A stretch of DNA of 64,000 nt from JAAYCI01 sp964371725 (GCA_964371725.1 CAYJNQ010000003.1:59629-123628); one strand, 5' to 3'; shown: positions 15,691 through 24,123, counted from the stretch's first letter. Notes: generated from the sequence alone by a model not told the origin. Numbers and translations: made by a program.

Positions 15691-15999
15691 TTATGCTTTG
15701 CCTAAAATGGAAGAGGCCAAGTCGTCACTGCTCACAAAATAACGCCCTTGTGCAATGGATTCAGAGAGTTTGGCCAGGCGCGCCTCGCTGCCAAGCTCTT
15801 CCACCTCTCCGGCAACGCGCACAGCAACACGGCCGATTTCCGCTTGTGCAGCGGCCGAACCACTGAACGCAACGGTATCGGTGTTTTGTGTGGAAACGCT
15901 GTGCCCATCTTTTTCCTTTGCAGCGGAAAAATCGGCGTTTTTAAGCTCTGCCGCATAGGTTTTATACGTTTGAAAACCGACGTTTGGTTGAATTTTCAT
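15691..15999 (-). CDS. flgM: Anti-sigma-28 factor FlgM
   Basis: Binds and holds the flagellar sigma factor until the hook is complete. The 102-residue product starts MKIQPNVGFQTYKTYAAE. It has a disordered polar N-terminal half and the FlgM C-terminal helix pattern (EARLAKLSESIAQGRYFVSS...LASSIL). The ATG at 15999 has GGGAGG upstream; the longer frame to 16047 is discarded. It is the first gene of the flgM-to-csrA run. The sigma-28-type promoter at fliD fits its regulatory role. Confidence 0.92.
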   Translation of the reverse strand: MKIQPNVGFQTYKTYAAELKNADFSAAKEKDGHSVSTQNTDTVAFSGSAAAQAEIGRVAVRVAGEVEELGSEARLAKLSESIAQGRYFVSSDDLASSILGKA

Positions 16000-16200
16000 A
16001 GTTCTTACCTCCCGGAAACGTGGGATGTTTAGAAAACACACCGCCAAAGCGGTAGACCTTTCTATCCCTCTGTATTAAAGTATTCGTAAATAACTTAGAA
16101 AACTAAAGCGAAAAAAGTTACAAAAAGGTTACAAAAAGGGGAATACTGGCTTCAAAAGCCGGAAGAAGCAGATTTTGGCGGGTTTTTGCCAATACAAACC

Positions 16201-16229
16201 TTGTATTTTGAGCGAGAACATTTTATGAT
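16201..16229 (+). promoter_or_regulatory. Sigma-A-type promoter for the parA-like gene
   Basis: TTGTAT and TATGAT are separated by 17 bases, about 48 bp before the start codon. No other gene lies in the 16000-16276 gap. Confidence 0.6.
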
Positions 16230-16276
16230 AGTAAGGATGAAAATAAGAGCGTTTTGTGCGAAAGGGAAAAGAAACC

Positions 16277-17059
16277 ATGAGCATCATTTCCGTCTCCAAC
16301 CAAAAGGGCGGTGTGGGGAAAACCACAACGGTCGGGGCGCTTGCGGCGGCGCTGAAAAAGCGCGGTAAAAGTGTTTTGGCCATCGATATGGACCCACAGG
16401 GCAATCTTACCTTTAGCCTTGGAGCCGAGGGCGAGGATGTGCCAAGTTGCTACGAAGTTTTAACGGGAGAGGTATCGGTGCGCGATGCCTTGCAGTTTAC
16501 GGAAATTGCCGATGTGATTCCGGGCAATATTTTGTTATCCGGTGTGGAGCTGGAGTTTACGGGTGAGGGGCGCGAATATCTGCTTGGCCGCGCTTTGGAG
16601 CCGGTGAAAGACAGCTATGATTTTATTCTGATTGATACACCACCGGCCTTGAGCGTGCTGACCATCAATGCCTTTACGGCTTCCGATAGTGTAATTGTGC
16701 CGATGCTCAGCGATGTGTTTAGCCTACAAGGCATTACACAACTGTATGAAACAGTGGGCTATGTGCAGCAATATTGCAACCCCAAATTGCGCTATGAGGG
16801 AATGCTTTTAACACGTTTTGCGCCACGCACCGTTCTGGCAACCGAGGTGCACGGCACGGCGCAGATGATTTCCAGCGAGCTGGGTATCCCCTTGTTTCAC
16901 ACCTGCATTCGCAACAGTGTCTGCCTCACCGAGGCACAGGCGCTTCAAAAGGATATTATTCGCCATGCGCCGAGAAACATAGCGGTGAAGGATTATTTGG
17001 CCGTGGCAGACGAGGTGATTCAGCGGGAGGTGGACAGATGCCGAACAAGGGAGAACTAG
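16277..17059 (+). CDS. ParA/Soj-type ATPase
   Basis: P-loop ATPase of the ParA/MinD superfamily; such proteins position DNA or cellular cargo by ATP-driven cycling. The 260-residue product has a deviant Walker A (KGGVGKTTT, residues 9-17), the LAIDMDPQGNLT segment and the DFILIDTPPALS Walker B. It lacks the C-terminal amphipathic helix of MinD. The ATG at 16277 is preferred; a start seven codons earlier is possible. Its stop overlaps the next gene by 22 bp, so the two are probably translated together. No ParB is adjacent, so chromosome partition is unlikely. Cargo may instead be linked to the neighbouring ComFB-domain protein (inference). Confidence 0.92.
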   Translation: MSIISVSNQKGGVGKTTTVGALAAALKKRGKSVLAIDMDPQGNLTFSLGAEGEDVPSCYEVLTGEVSVRDALQFTEIADVIPGNILLSGVELEFTGEGREYLLGRALEPVKDSYDFILIDTPPALSVLTINAFTASDSVIVPMLSDVFSLQGITQLYETVGYVQQYCNPKLRYEGMLLTRFAPRTVLATEVHGTAQMISSELGIPLFHTCIRNSVCLTEAQALQKDIIRHAPRNIAVKDYLAVADEVIQREVDRCRTREN

Positions 17060-17713
17060 ACAAGGAAAAAATGTTCCAGAAAATCATGCCCTCGGCGCGT
17101 GTGGGCCAGGAGGCGAATCGGGCTGAGGTTGGAACGGAAGCAGAAGCCGCCGCGCAGGCCGAAGAGCAAGCCAAGGCGCAGGCCGAGGCAATCAGGCAGG
17201 CGGAAGCCGCCGCGCAGGCCGAAGAGCAGGCCAAGGCGCAGGCCGAGGCAATCAGGCAGGCGGAAGCCGCCGCGCAGGCCGAAGNNNNNNNNNNNNNNNN
17301 NNNNNNNNNNNNNNNNNNNNNNNNNNNNNNNNNNNNNNNNNNNNNNNNNNNNNNNNNNNNNNNNNNNNNNNNNNNNNNNNNNNNAGCAGGCACAGGCCGA
17401 GGCAATCAAGCGGGCCGAGGAGCAAGCCAAGGCTGCCTTTGATGGGGAAGAAGCACCTTATCCCGTGAATATATCCGAGTTGCTTGCGAATCAATACTAT
17501 GATTTATATCGTGAAAAATTGGTTGGGTGCACCTGCGAAAAATGCAAGGACGACACGCTGGCGCTTACACTGAACCGAGCGCCGGTGCGCTATGTGGCAA
17601 GCAACCATTTGGCCACAGCCGATGTGGATGTTCGCGTGTTGACGGCCGAGGTGGTGGAATCGCTGGTAACCGCCTTATTCCTTGTGAAAAACAAACCAAG
17701 ACACGACGATTAA
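17038..17713 (+). CDS. Repeat-rich coiled-coil protein with C-terminal ComFB domain, broken by an assembly gap
   Basis: It starts MPNKGELDKEKMFQK and runs into perfect 20-residue repeats (EEQAKAQAEAIRQAEAAAQA) that predict a long helix. After 100 N bases the protein resumes in the same repeat phase. It ends with a globular domain containing NISELLANQYYDLY and CTCEKCKDDTLALTLNRAP, the late-competence ComFB signature with its CxCxxC motif. ComFB proteins have been reported to bind cyclic di-GMP. The two sides of the gap are one frame apart only because the N run is 100 long; a gap that is a multiple of three restores one frame. It overlaps the ParA gene by 22 bp and meets the MATE gene tail to tail. 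Confidence 0.82.
17159..17284 (+). repeat. 60-bp coding tandem repeat adjoining the assembly gap
   Basis: Two near-identical 60-bp units (17161-17220 and 17221-17280, one base different) plus the first four bases of a third. Each encodes a 20-residue alanine-, glutamine- and glutamate-rich helix unit. The sequence right of the gap resumes at the same phase. Confidence 0.95.
17285..17384. other. Assembly gap of 100 N
   Basis: Exactly 100 undetermined bases, the conventional placeholder size, inside the 60-bp tandem repeat. The left flank stops after GAAG and the right flank starts with AGCAGGC, the next bases of the same unit. The true insert is therefore probably zero or more whole repeat units. 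Confidence 0.97.
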
Positions 17714-19095
17714 TACGGGGTTTCGTTTTGGTGTATAAGCGGTGAGAGTTGTTTTTTATACACGAGGCGGAAAAAAGCGGCGGCCACGAGTGCCGAGGCA
17801 ACCTCTGCGATGGGAAGAGAGAACCAAAAGGCAAACAACCCCCCGAGTGAGGCAAAAAGATAGGCCAAGGGGAGCATGAAAACCAATTGCCGAACAACGG
17901 TCATCACGATGCTGTAGGTCGCTTGACCCAAGGCGTGAAAAAAAGCGGTGAATGTGATGGTGACGGCAACCAAGGGGAAGGCCAAACTTGTGATGCGCAA
18001 AGCGGGCACACCGGCGGCCAGCATATCGCTTTGTGCGTTGAACAAAACAAGCAGTTGCTGTGGCATAATCCAAAGCAGCAGTGTGCCGGCGAACATAATC
18101 AGTGCAGTGGTGATTAAGGTGAGGCGTAAGGTTTTTAAAAGGCGATCCGGTTTTCGTGCGCCGTAATTGTAAGCGAAAATGGCAAGCGCGGCATTGGTGA
18201 TGCCATAAAGGGGAAGCGTAACGAAGCTTTGCAGGCGATAGCAAATACCAAAAACAGAAACGGCGGTTGTTCCAAAAGAGATCAGAATTCCGTTCAAGAA
18301 AAACAGCATGGCGCTGTTGATGGATTGTGTTAAAATGGAGGCAATGCCCACGGAATAGATTTGCCGAATGATGGGAAGCCGCAAGCGGAAATAGGCAAGC
18401 CGATATCGGATTTGCTTATTTTTGCAAAGGTTAAAATAAAAGCCCAAAAGCATGCCGCCGAATTGCCCGATAACAGTGGCCACGGCGGCGCCGGCAACCC
18501 CCATGGCGGGCAGGCCGAACAGGCCGAAAATGAGAATGGGATCCAAGATGATGTTGATAACGGCCCCAAGCATTTGCGAGTACATGGAGAAAACGGCAAG
18601 GCCGCTTGCCTGCAGAAGCCGTTCGAAGGTGATGCCAAGGAAAACACCGAGAGAACCGATGCTTACAATGCTCATATAGCTTACACCCATGGCGGCCATG
18701 GCGGCATCAGTTTCGCTGTAGCCGGCAAAAAAAGCATCGGAGAAAAACCCCCCAAACAGGGCAAAACATACCCAGCTAAGCACACACAGCGCATGGCCGT
18801 TTAAGGCCACAACATGGGCGGTTGTGTGTTTTTTTTCTCCAAGTCGGCGCGAAAACAGGCTGCTGATGCCAACCGCCGTGCCCGAGGACACCGCAATCAT
18901 CAGAAACTGAATGGGGGTAACAAGCGAAACGGCCGATAAAGCCGCTTCGCCCAGCCGGGCCACAAAGATGCTGTCTACAAGGTTGTACAACGCTTGCACA
19001 AGCATGCTAAGCACCAGTGGCAAAGAGGTGTTAAACAACAATTTGCCGATGGGCATGGTTCCGAATTTGTTTTCGCCAGAAAGGGAGGGGTTCAT
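17710..19095 (-). CDS. MATE family efflux transporter (copy 2)
   Basis: Cation-coupled multidrug or metabolite exporter of the MATE family, DinF/NorM-like. The 461 residues contain about twelve membrane helices in two halves. The family segments are LPLVLSMLVQALYNLVDSIF, the DPILIFGLFGLPAMGVAGAA loop, and a YNYGA motif in the second half. It is about half identical by eye to the next gene upstream and probably arose by tandem duplication. Its 3' end overlaps the convergent ComFB gene by four bases. Substrate is unknown. Confidence 0.95.
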   Translation of the reverse strand: MNPSLSGENKFGTMPIGKLLFNTSLPLVLSMLVQALYNLVDSIFVARLGEAALSAVSLVTPIQFLMIAVSSGTAVGISSLFSRRLGEKKHTTAHVVALNGHALCVLSWVCFALFGGFFSDAFFAGYSETDAAMAAMGVSYMSIVSIGSLGVFLGITFERLLQASGLAVFSMYSQMLGAVINIILDPILIFGLFGLPAMGVAGAAVATVIGQFGGMLLGFYFNLCKNKQIRYRLAYFRLRLPIIRQIYSVGIASILTQSINSAMLFFLNGILISFGTTAVSVFGICYRLQSFVTLPLYGITNAALAIFAYNYGARKPDRLLKTLRLTLITTALIMFAGTLLLWIMPQQLLVLFNAQSDMLAAGVPALRITSLAFPLVAVTITFTAFFHALGQATYSIVMTVVRQLVFMLPLAYLFASLGGLFAFWFSLPIAEVASALVAAAFFRLVYKKQLSPLIHQNETPY

Positions 19096-19155
19096 TTTCT
19101 GCGTGCCTCTTTTTCAATGGGGTGTTTCAGAGGGCGTGGTCTCAGCATTCTCGGT

Positions 19156-20544
19156 TTAGCCCGAATTTTCCGCGCTCTCCTCTTGAAGCGGTTTCAGGAT
19201 GTTTTTGTAGATGCGGCGATAATAGAAAACGGCCAAGGTCATAGCGGCAACTTCCGCAATGGGAAAGGCAAACCAAAGTGCGTTTAAGCCACCCACTTGC
19301 GAGAGGATAAAGGCGAGTGGGATTAAGAAAACAAGTTGCCGCACCACCGACATAATCAGGCTGTAAAAAGCTTGGTTCACGGCTTGGAAAACATAGGTGA
19401 GCGCAATGGAAACCGCAACCAGTGGAAAGCCGAGGCTGGCAGTGCGCAAGGCAGGCACACCGATGGCAAGCATATCGGCTTGCGCATCAAACAGAAGGAG
19501 AAGTTGCTCGGGAATTGCCCAAAGCAGCACCATGCCGGCCAACATGATGAAAAAAGTGATGAAAAGCGTGAGGCGCAAGGTTTGTGAAATGCGTTTTGGA
19601 TTTTTGGCACCGTAGTTGTAGGCTAAAATGGAGATGGCGCCGTTGTTGAAACCCAAAACCGGTAAAATAACAAAACCCTGCAGTTTGAAATAGATGCCAA
19701 AAACGGATACGGGAACCGTGCCAAAGCTGATGAGAATCTCGTTGAGGAAAAACACCATCACACTGCCGATGGACTGCATTAAGATGGCGGGCAAGCCCAC
19801 TGCATAAATTTGCCGGATGCAAAGAAAGTTCGGGCGAAATTTGCGAAAACGAAGGCGGAGTTCCTTGTTCTTGGCAGCGTTATAGGCAACGGAAATGAAC
19901 AAGCTGAACAATTGGCCGATAACGGTGGCCCATGCGGCGCCGGCAACACCCATGGCAGGCAAGCCAAACAAACCAAAAATCAAAATGGGGTCTAAAATAA
20001 TGTTGACAACGGCGCCGGTCATCTGCGAAACCATGGAGTAGATGGTGAGGCCCGTGGATTGCAACAGCCGCTCAAACGTGACGGCGATGTAAAGCCCGGC
20101 AGAACCCACGGTGACAATGCGCATATAAGAGGCGCCCATGCTGGCAATGGTGGCGTCTGTGTCGGCATAGCCGGCAAAGAAAGCATCAGAAAACAAAAAG
20201 CCGAGCAGTGCGGTGGCAAGCCAACCAAGCACGGCCAGAAAAACGCCGTTCATGGCGGCGGTGTTGGCGGCGCCTTTTTCGCCCTCGCCCAAGCGGCGCG
20301 AAAGCAAGCTGTTCATGCCCACGGCCGTGCCAATGGCCACGGCAATCATCAAATTTTGAATGGGAAACACAAGGCTCACGGCGGTTAAAGCCGCCTCGCC
20401 CACCTGTGCCACAAAAATGCTGTCTACAACATTATAAAGCGCTTGCACCAACATACTGATAACGATGGGCAAGGCGATGCTGGGCAAAAGCTTTCCAATG
20501 GGCCAAGTTCCGAGTTTGTTCGAGCTGGATGCTTGTTTATCCAC
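19156..20544 (-). CDS. MATE family efflux transporter (copy 1)
   Basis: A 462-residue MATE exporter with the same twelve-helix layout as its downstream neighbour, including ALYNVVDSIFVAQVGEAAL and DPILIFGLFGLPAMGVAGAA. The start is a GTG at 20544, with GGAGG close upstream. It is separated from copy 2 by 60 bp, so the two are probably cotranscribed. The rpsI terminator lies just upstream, but no clear separate promoter is visible, so terminator read-through is possible. Confidence 0.95.
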   Translation of the reverse strand: MDKQASSSNKLGTWPIGKLLPSIALPIVISMLVQALYNVVDSIFVAQVGEAALTAVSLVFPIQNLMIAVAIGTAVGMNSLLSRRLGEGEKGAANTAAMNGVFLAVLGWLATALLGFLFSDAFFAGYADTDATIASMGASYMRIVTVGSAGLYIAVTFERLLQSTGLTIYSMVSQMTGAVVNIILDPILIFGLFGLPAMGVAGAAWATVIGQLFSLFISVAYNAAKNKELRLRFRKFRPNFLCIRQIYAVGLPAILMQSIGSVMVFFLNEILISFGTVPVSVFGIYFKLQGFVILPVLGFNNGAISILAYNYGAKNPKRISQTLRLTLFITFFIMLAGMVLLWAIPEQLLLLFDAQADMLAIGVPALRTASLGFPLVAVSIALTYVFQAVNQAFYSLIMSVVRQLVFLIPLAFILSQVGGLNALWFAFPIAEVAAMTLAVFYYRRIYKNILKPLQEESAENSG

Positions 20545-20590
20545 AAAACCTCCTAAACCTTATCTTGCAATAAGCTGTGTAAAAGAATGA

Positions 20591-20619
20591 AAAAGACGAG
20601 CCAAAATGGCTCGTCTTTT
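20591..20619 (-). terminator. Terminator of rplM-rpsI
   Basis: A perfect 13-bp inverted repeat (AAAAGACGAGCCA) with a 3-base loop, giving a T-run on either strand. It lies 50 bp after the rpsI stop codon. Confidence 0.88.
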
Positions 20620-20668
20620 ACTCTTCCGTGAAAGACGGTAAACAGGGAATAACAAAAGAAAACAATAA

Positions 20669-21067
20669 TTAACGTTTCGAGAACTGCGGCGCACGGCGTG
20701 CAGCCTTGAGGCCGTACTTTTTACGCTCTTTCATTCTCGGGTCGCGCGTTAGGAACCCGGCTTTTTTCAAGGCGGGGCGCAAAGATTCTTCATACTGCAG
20801 CAAAGCGCGGGCAACGCCGTGGCGAATGGCACCGGCCTGGCCTGAAACACCGCCGCCATTTACACGGATGACGATGTCAAATTTGTCAAGATTTTCGGTG
20901 AGAACCAAGGGCTGGCGCACAATCAATTTCAGTGTTTCAAGGCCGAAGTAATCATCGATGTCACGGTCGTTCACAGTGATTTTTCCACTGCCGGTATACA
21001 TGCGCACGCGGGCAACAGAGCTTTTGCGGCGGCCGGTACCGTAAAAATAAGGTTTGGTTTCGTACAT
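20669..21067 (-). CDS. rpsI: 30S ribosomal protein S9
   Basis: Small-subunit protein reaching the P-site tRNA through its C-terminal tail. The 132-residue product has FYGTGRRKSSVARVRMYTGS at the N-terminus. It ends in the invariant KKYGLKAARRAPQFSKR tail. It is 15 bp downstream of rplM, the usual pairing. Confidence 0.99.
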   Translation of the reverse strand: MYETKPYFYGTGRRKSSVARVRMYTGSGKITVNDRDIDDYFGLETLKLIVRQPLVLTENLDKFDIVIRVNGGGVSGQAGAIRHGVARALLQYEESLRPALKKAGFLTRDPRMKERKKYGLKAARRAPQFSKR

Positions 21068-21082
21068 AGTCCGTGCCTCCTT

Positions 21083-21511
21083 TTAAAACTCAAAAGCCTG
21101 GGGCTTTTGTGCGGCGTTGTTGTGTTCGGAACCCTTGTAAGCGCGCAAACGGCGCAGAGCGTTTGCACCCAGGGTGTTTTTGGGCAACATACCCTTCACG
21201 GCCAAAGACATGGCAAATTCGGGGCGTTCTTGCATCAGTTTGCGATACTGGGTTTCTTTGAGGCCGCCCACCCAGCCCGAGTGATGGCGATAGTACTTTT
21301 GCTCCAACTTGTTTCCGGTTAAAACAGCCTTATCGCAGTTGATGATGACCACATGGTCGCCACAATCGACGTTGGGTGTGAAAGTGACCTTGTTTTTTCC
21401 GCGAAGCAGAATGGCCGCTTGTGCTGCCACACGCCCAAGTGGCTTGCCGCTGGCATCCAGCAGGTGCCATTTGCGCTCTACCGCAGCGGGTTTGGCAAGT
21501 GTAGTGCTCAT
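21083..21511 (-). CDS. rplM: 50S ribosomal protein L13
   Basis: Early-assembly large-subunit protein. The 142 residues include the LDASGKPLGRVAAQAAILLR segment, DCGDHVVIINCDK, and the HSGWVGGLKE and GMLPKNTLG motifs. It has its own promoter and a structured leader at 21512-21644. It is followed by rpsI. Confidence 0.99.
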   Translation of the reverse strand: MSTTLAKPAAVERKWHLLDASGKPLGRVAAQAAILLRGKNKVTFTPNVDCGDHVVIINCDKAVLTGNKLEQKYYRHHSGWVGGLKETQYRKLMQERPEFAMSLAVKGMLPKNTLGANALRRLRAYKGSEHNNAAQKPQAFEF

Positions 21512-21609
21512 GGTGTATCCTCCCTAAAATATTGAAACTCTCACATGGTTTGAGATGAAAAGTGTTTCAAAATGTTTTGTTGCACCCACAAACCGAAACG
21601 AAGGGTGCG
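21512..21609 (-). promoter_or_regulatory. L13-type ribosomal protein leader
   Basis: The untranslated leader of rplM folds into two hairpins on the minus strand. One is GCACCC/GGGTGC (21582-21608). The other is an extended TTGAAAC/GTTTCAA stem with an inner TCTCA/TGAGA (21532-21570), directly before the ribosome binding site. This matches the general layout of the autoregulatory L13 leader known in Firmicutes. I have not matched it base by base to that model. Confidence 0.6.
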
Positions 21610-21615
21610 TTACTT

Positions 21616-21644
21616 AGTATACCCAGAGCCGGGGCGTCTGTCAA
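21616..21644 (-). promoter_or_regulatory. Promoter of rplM-rpsI
   Basis: TTGACA (consensus -35) and TATACT with a 17-base spacer on the minus strand. Predicted transcription starts near 21609, at the base of the leader hairpin. Confidence 0.85.
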
Positions 21645-21763
21645 TCTTTTTTTCAAAAAAAATAAAGGGATAACAGAAAATGTCCCAAATACTTTCAAAT
21701 ACGCATAAAATCTCCCGTTTTCTCTCCCGTCAATTTCGAAATTCTTAAAGCGTGAAAAGAAGC

Positions 21764-21793
21764 TTGTTCACAAAGCGGTTTTGATGCTATGAT
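21764..21793 (+). promoter_or_regulatory. Promoter of the TtcA-like gene
   Basis: TTGTTC and TATGAT with an 18-base spacer and a TG extension (TGC) before the -10. Transcription would begin near 21800, which favours the downstream GTG start for the gene. The DNA between this and the rplM promoter (21645-21763) is AT-rich with no further feature. Confidence 0.55.
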
Positions 21794-21828
21794 AAGGGCA
21801 GACGAAATACATGGAAAGGGGTGTGGGT

Positions 21829-22569
21829 GTGTTCAAGGCGATGCAGCGTTTGGAGGGGAAAGCGAGAAAAGCAATGCAAACCTATAAAATGATACAGCCG
21901 AAAGACCGCGTTTGCGTGGCGGTGTCCGGCGGGAAAGACAGCGTGGCGCTGGCGCTTGTGCTTGGGCATTTGCGCCGCTACTACGACTGTGCTTTTGAAG
22001 TGCATGCGCTTACGATAGACCCGTGCTTCTCGCAAAAAGAAAGCGATTATTCCGCGCTGGAGGCGCTGTTTGTGAAGGAGGAAATCCCCTTTACCGTTTT
22101 GCGCAGCAACATCGGTTCGGTGGTGTTTGAACAGAGAAAGGAGAAAAACCCCTGCGCCCTGTGCGCCAAACTGCGGCGTGGCATGTTGCACACACAGGCA
22201 AAGAAGCTGGGGTGCAACAAAATTGCCCTTGGGCACCACTTGGACGATGCCGTTGAAACATTTTATATGAACTTGTTTTTGCAGGGGCACATCGCGTGTT
22301 TTTCGCCGGTGACATGGCTTTCCCGCAAAGAGCTTACCATGATTCGGCCTTTGGTGCTGGCCACAGAGGCCGAGGTGCAAAATGCCGTGCGGGAAGAGGC
22401 GATGTGTGTGCTGAAAAGTGGATGCCCCGCAGAGGGCAAAACGAAAAGGGAAGAGATGAAAACCAAGGTGCAAAAATGGGCAGAAGAAGACCCTGCCTTT
22501 CGGCAAAAGATGTTGGGTGCCTTGCAGGGCAGTGCCATAAACGGCTGGGGCATTGGCGAAGAAGTGTGA
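21829..22569 (+). CDS. TtcA/TilS-type PP-loop tRNA-modifying protein
   Basis: ATP-dependent adenylating enzyme of the PP-loop superfamily, closest in pattern to TtcA, which thiolates cytidine 32 of tRNA. It has the PP-loop SGGKDSVAL, a CALCAKLRRG segment with the two expected cysteines, and IALGHHLDDAVETFYMNLF. A third cysteine lies in LKSGCPAEGK. Length is about 246 residues. I prefer the GTG at 21829 (AAAGGGG seven bases upstream); an ATG at 21811 adds six codons but lies very near the predicted transcription start. Exact target nucleoside is inferred from the family. Confidence 0.85.
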   Translation: MFKAMQRLEGKARKAMQTYKMIQPKDRVCVAVSGGKDSVALALVLGHLRRYYDCAFEVHALTIDPCFSQKESDYSALEALFVKEEIPFTVLRSNIGSVVFEQRKEKNPCALCAKLRRGMLHTQAKKLGCNKIALGHHLDDAVETFYMNLFLQGHIACFSPVTWLSRKELTMIRPLVLATEAEVQNAVREEAMCVLKSGCPAEGKTKREEMKTKVQKWAEEDPAFRQKMLGALQGSAINGWGIGEEV

Positions 22570-22585
22570 ATATAAAAAGCGGGTC

Positions 22586-22614
22586 TTGGCAGGTGAGGGG
22601 TACTGTGATATACT
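22586..22614 (+). promoter_or_regulatory. Promoter of the DivIVA-like gene
   Basis: TTGGCA and TATACT separated by 17 bases, with TGA before the -10. It lies between the TtcA-like stop and the next start. Confidence 0.55.
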
Positions 22615-22685
22615 ATTTGGAAGAGTAAGTTAGTGTGCACAAATTTCGCACGTTTTTACGTTGTGCACGGAAAGGTTGTTGTTTC

Positions 22686-24017
22686 ATGGCACAGCAGGGG
22701 CAAACCGAATACGAACAATATGCGCCGCAAACAAACGGGCGCTTGTTCAGCAATGCAATGTTTGGCTTTAATAAAGAACAGGTGCTGGAATATCTCGAGG
22801 AAATGTCCGAAGAAAACAGCCAGCGCCAAGAGATGGCAAGCTTGCGCATACAAGAGCTGGACAGGCAGGTGAAACAAATGGAGTCTGCTGCAAGCAGAAC
22901 ACAGCAGATGCTAGAGGAGCAAAAACCGCCTCTTACGGATGCAGAGTTGCAAAAAAAATTGGAAGAACTGGCAAATGCCTTGCAAATTACACGCGAGGCG
23001 GGCATGCTGGCCGAAGATGAGCTGGCCGCGGCAAAAGAAAAGCTTTTCAATATGCAAAGCGAGAACGACTGGCTGCGCGAAGAACACCAAAAAACAGACA
23101 AACAGCTGGCGGAATTGCGTCGCCAACTGGACGAAGCCTCCCACGGGCAGTGGTTGGGCGCCGAGGAACAAATTGCCGAACTGCGCCGCAAGGTGGAGGA
23201 AGTGGCGGCGGAGCAAAGAGAGACCCAGCAGGAACGGGATGCCCTTTTAGAAGAAATCAAGTTGCTGGAGGCCGAACGGGAGGTCATTGAGGCCGAGCGG
23301 GATGCCGCCGAGGCCGAGCGGGATGCCGCCGAGGCCGAACGGGAGCTTTTGTTGGTTTCCGGTGAGGAAGGGCAAAGCACGCGTACGGTGGATTTGCAAA
23401 CCACAAGGCAACTTGTGGAAGAGGCCGAACAAGAGGCCGAGTATGTGCGCAAAGTGGCCTATGCAGAGCGGGAACGTGTGCACAGGCAGATGCTCAGCAG
23501 TGCCGGTGGCCTTGCAAACAACATCAGCAACATCCGCGAAGACATCACGGTGGTGGAGGGCGAAGTGACGCATGTTCTGGAGAGTGTCCAAACAGCCTTG
23601 GCAGAACTTTTGGTCTCGCTGAATCACACCGAACAAAACCTGCATACCTTAGATGTGCAAGTGGAGCGGTTTCCCACGCCGTCGCCTGCCGTTGCCAAGC
23701 GCGAGAGCATGACGCTGCAACCGGTTTCTGCGGTGCAAGACCGGGAGCTTATGCCCCGGGTTGTATCTCGTGGCGAGCCGGCGTGGTCAAAGGAAAAACC
23801 CGCTGTGGGCAGTGCACAATTCCACCGGGTGTGGCCACAGCAAGAAGCGGAAAAACAAAAGGCGCAACTGTTTCGTCCCGGTTTTTCAAACAGTACGGGT
23901 GTGAATTTTGCGCAAACGGCGCGGGCCTTGCCGCAACAGCGTGCGGTTTCCGAAGAGGTGCGCATGAGAGAGCTTACAGATACACTTGTGGACACGTTGC
24001 GCCAAATGTTGGTGTAG
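22686..24017 (+). CDS. DivIVA-like coiled-coil protein
   Basis: Predicted cytoplasmic scaffold. Near its N-terminus the segment LFSNAMFGFNKEQVLEYLEEM resembles the DivIVA/GpsB membrane-binding motif, in which a phenylalanine-containing loop precedes a helix. A very long charged coiled coil follows (about residues 40-250), with a short duplicated unit EAERDAAEAERDAAEAERE. The C-terminal third is proline-rich and low in structure, ending in MRELTDTLVDTLRQMLV. Length is 443 residues from the ATG at 22686; the frame opens at 22635 but lacks support. Role in cell pole or division-site organisation is inference. Confidence 0.8.
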   Translation: MAQQGQTEYEQYAPQTNGRLFSNAMFGFNKEQVLEYLEEMSEENSQRQEMASLRIQELDRQVKQMESAASRTQQMLEEQKPPLTDAELQKKLEELANALQITREAGMLAEDELAAAKEKLFNMQSENDWLREEHQKTDKQLAELRRQLDEASHGQWLGAEEQIAELRRKVEEVAAEQRETQQERDALLEEIKLLEAEREVIEAERDAAEAERDAAEAERELLLVSGEEGQSTRTVDLQTTRQLVEEAEQEAEYVRKVAYAERERVHRQMLSSAGGLANNISNIREDITVVEGEVTHVLESVQTALAELLVSLNHTEQNLHTLDVQVERFPTPSPAVAKRESMTLQPVSAVQDRELMPRVVSRGEPAWSKEKPAVGSAQFHRVWPQQEAEKQKAQLFRPGFSNSTGVNFAQTARALPQQRAVSEEVRMRELTDTLVDTLRQMLV

Positions 24018-24086
24018 GCCGATGTGGCCCGGCAAGAGCGCACAAAAACAAACAACGCAAAGAAAACCGGAGAGTGGTTTGGTGGC

Positions 24087-24123
24087 CGAAGTCGCGTCGC
24101 GCAAGCGGTTCGACTTCGTTTTT
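24087..24123 (+). terminator. Terminator after the DivIVA-like gene
   Basis: CGAAGTCG and CGACTTCG (24087-24094, 24111-24118) enclose a GC-rich loop and are followed by five T residues. Confidence 0.7.

Noticed and set aside
17159..17284. CRISPR-like array
   Set aside because: Units are contiguous with no spacers and stay in one reading frame, so this is a coding tandem repeat.
17252..17713. Frameshifted or broken ComFB gene
   Set aside because: The frame change is fully explained by the arbitrary 100-N placeholder length, not by a mutation.
17710..20544. Mobile element or insertion sequence around the MATE genes
   Set aside because: No transposase, terminal inverted repeats or target duplications are visible in this part or elsewhere in the window.
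23287..23346. Repeat element in the DivIVA-like gene
   Set aside because: Only a short in-frame duplication of a coiled-coil unit, not a mobile or array element.
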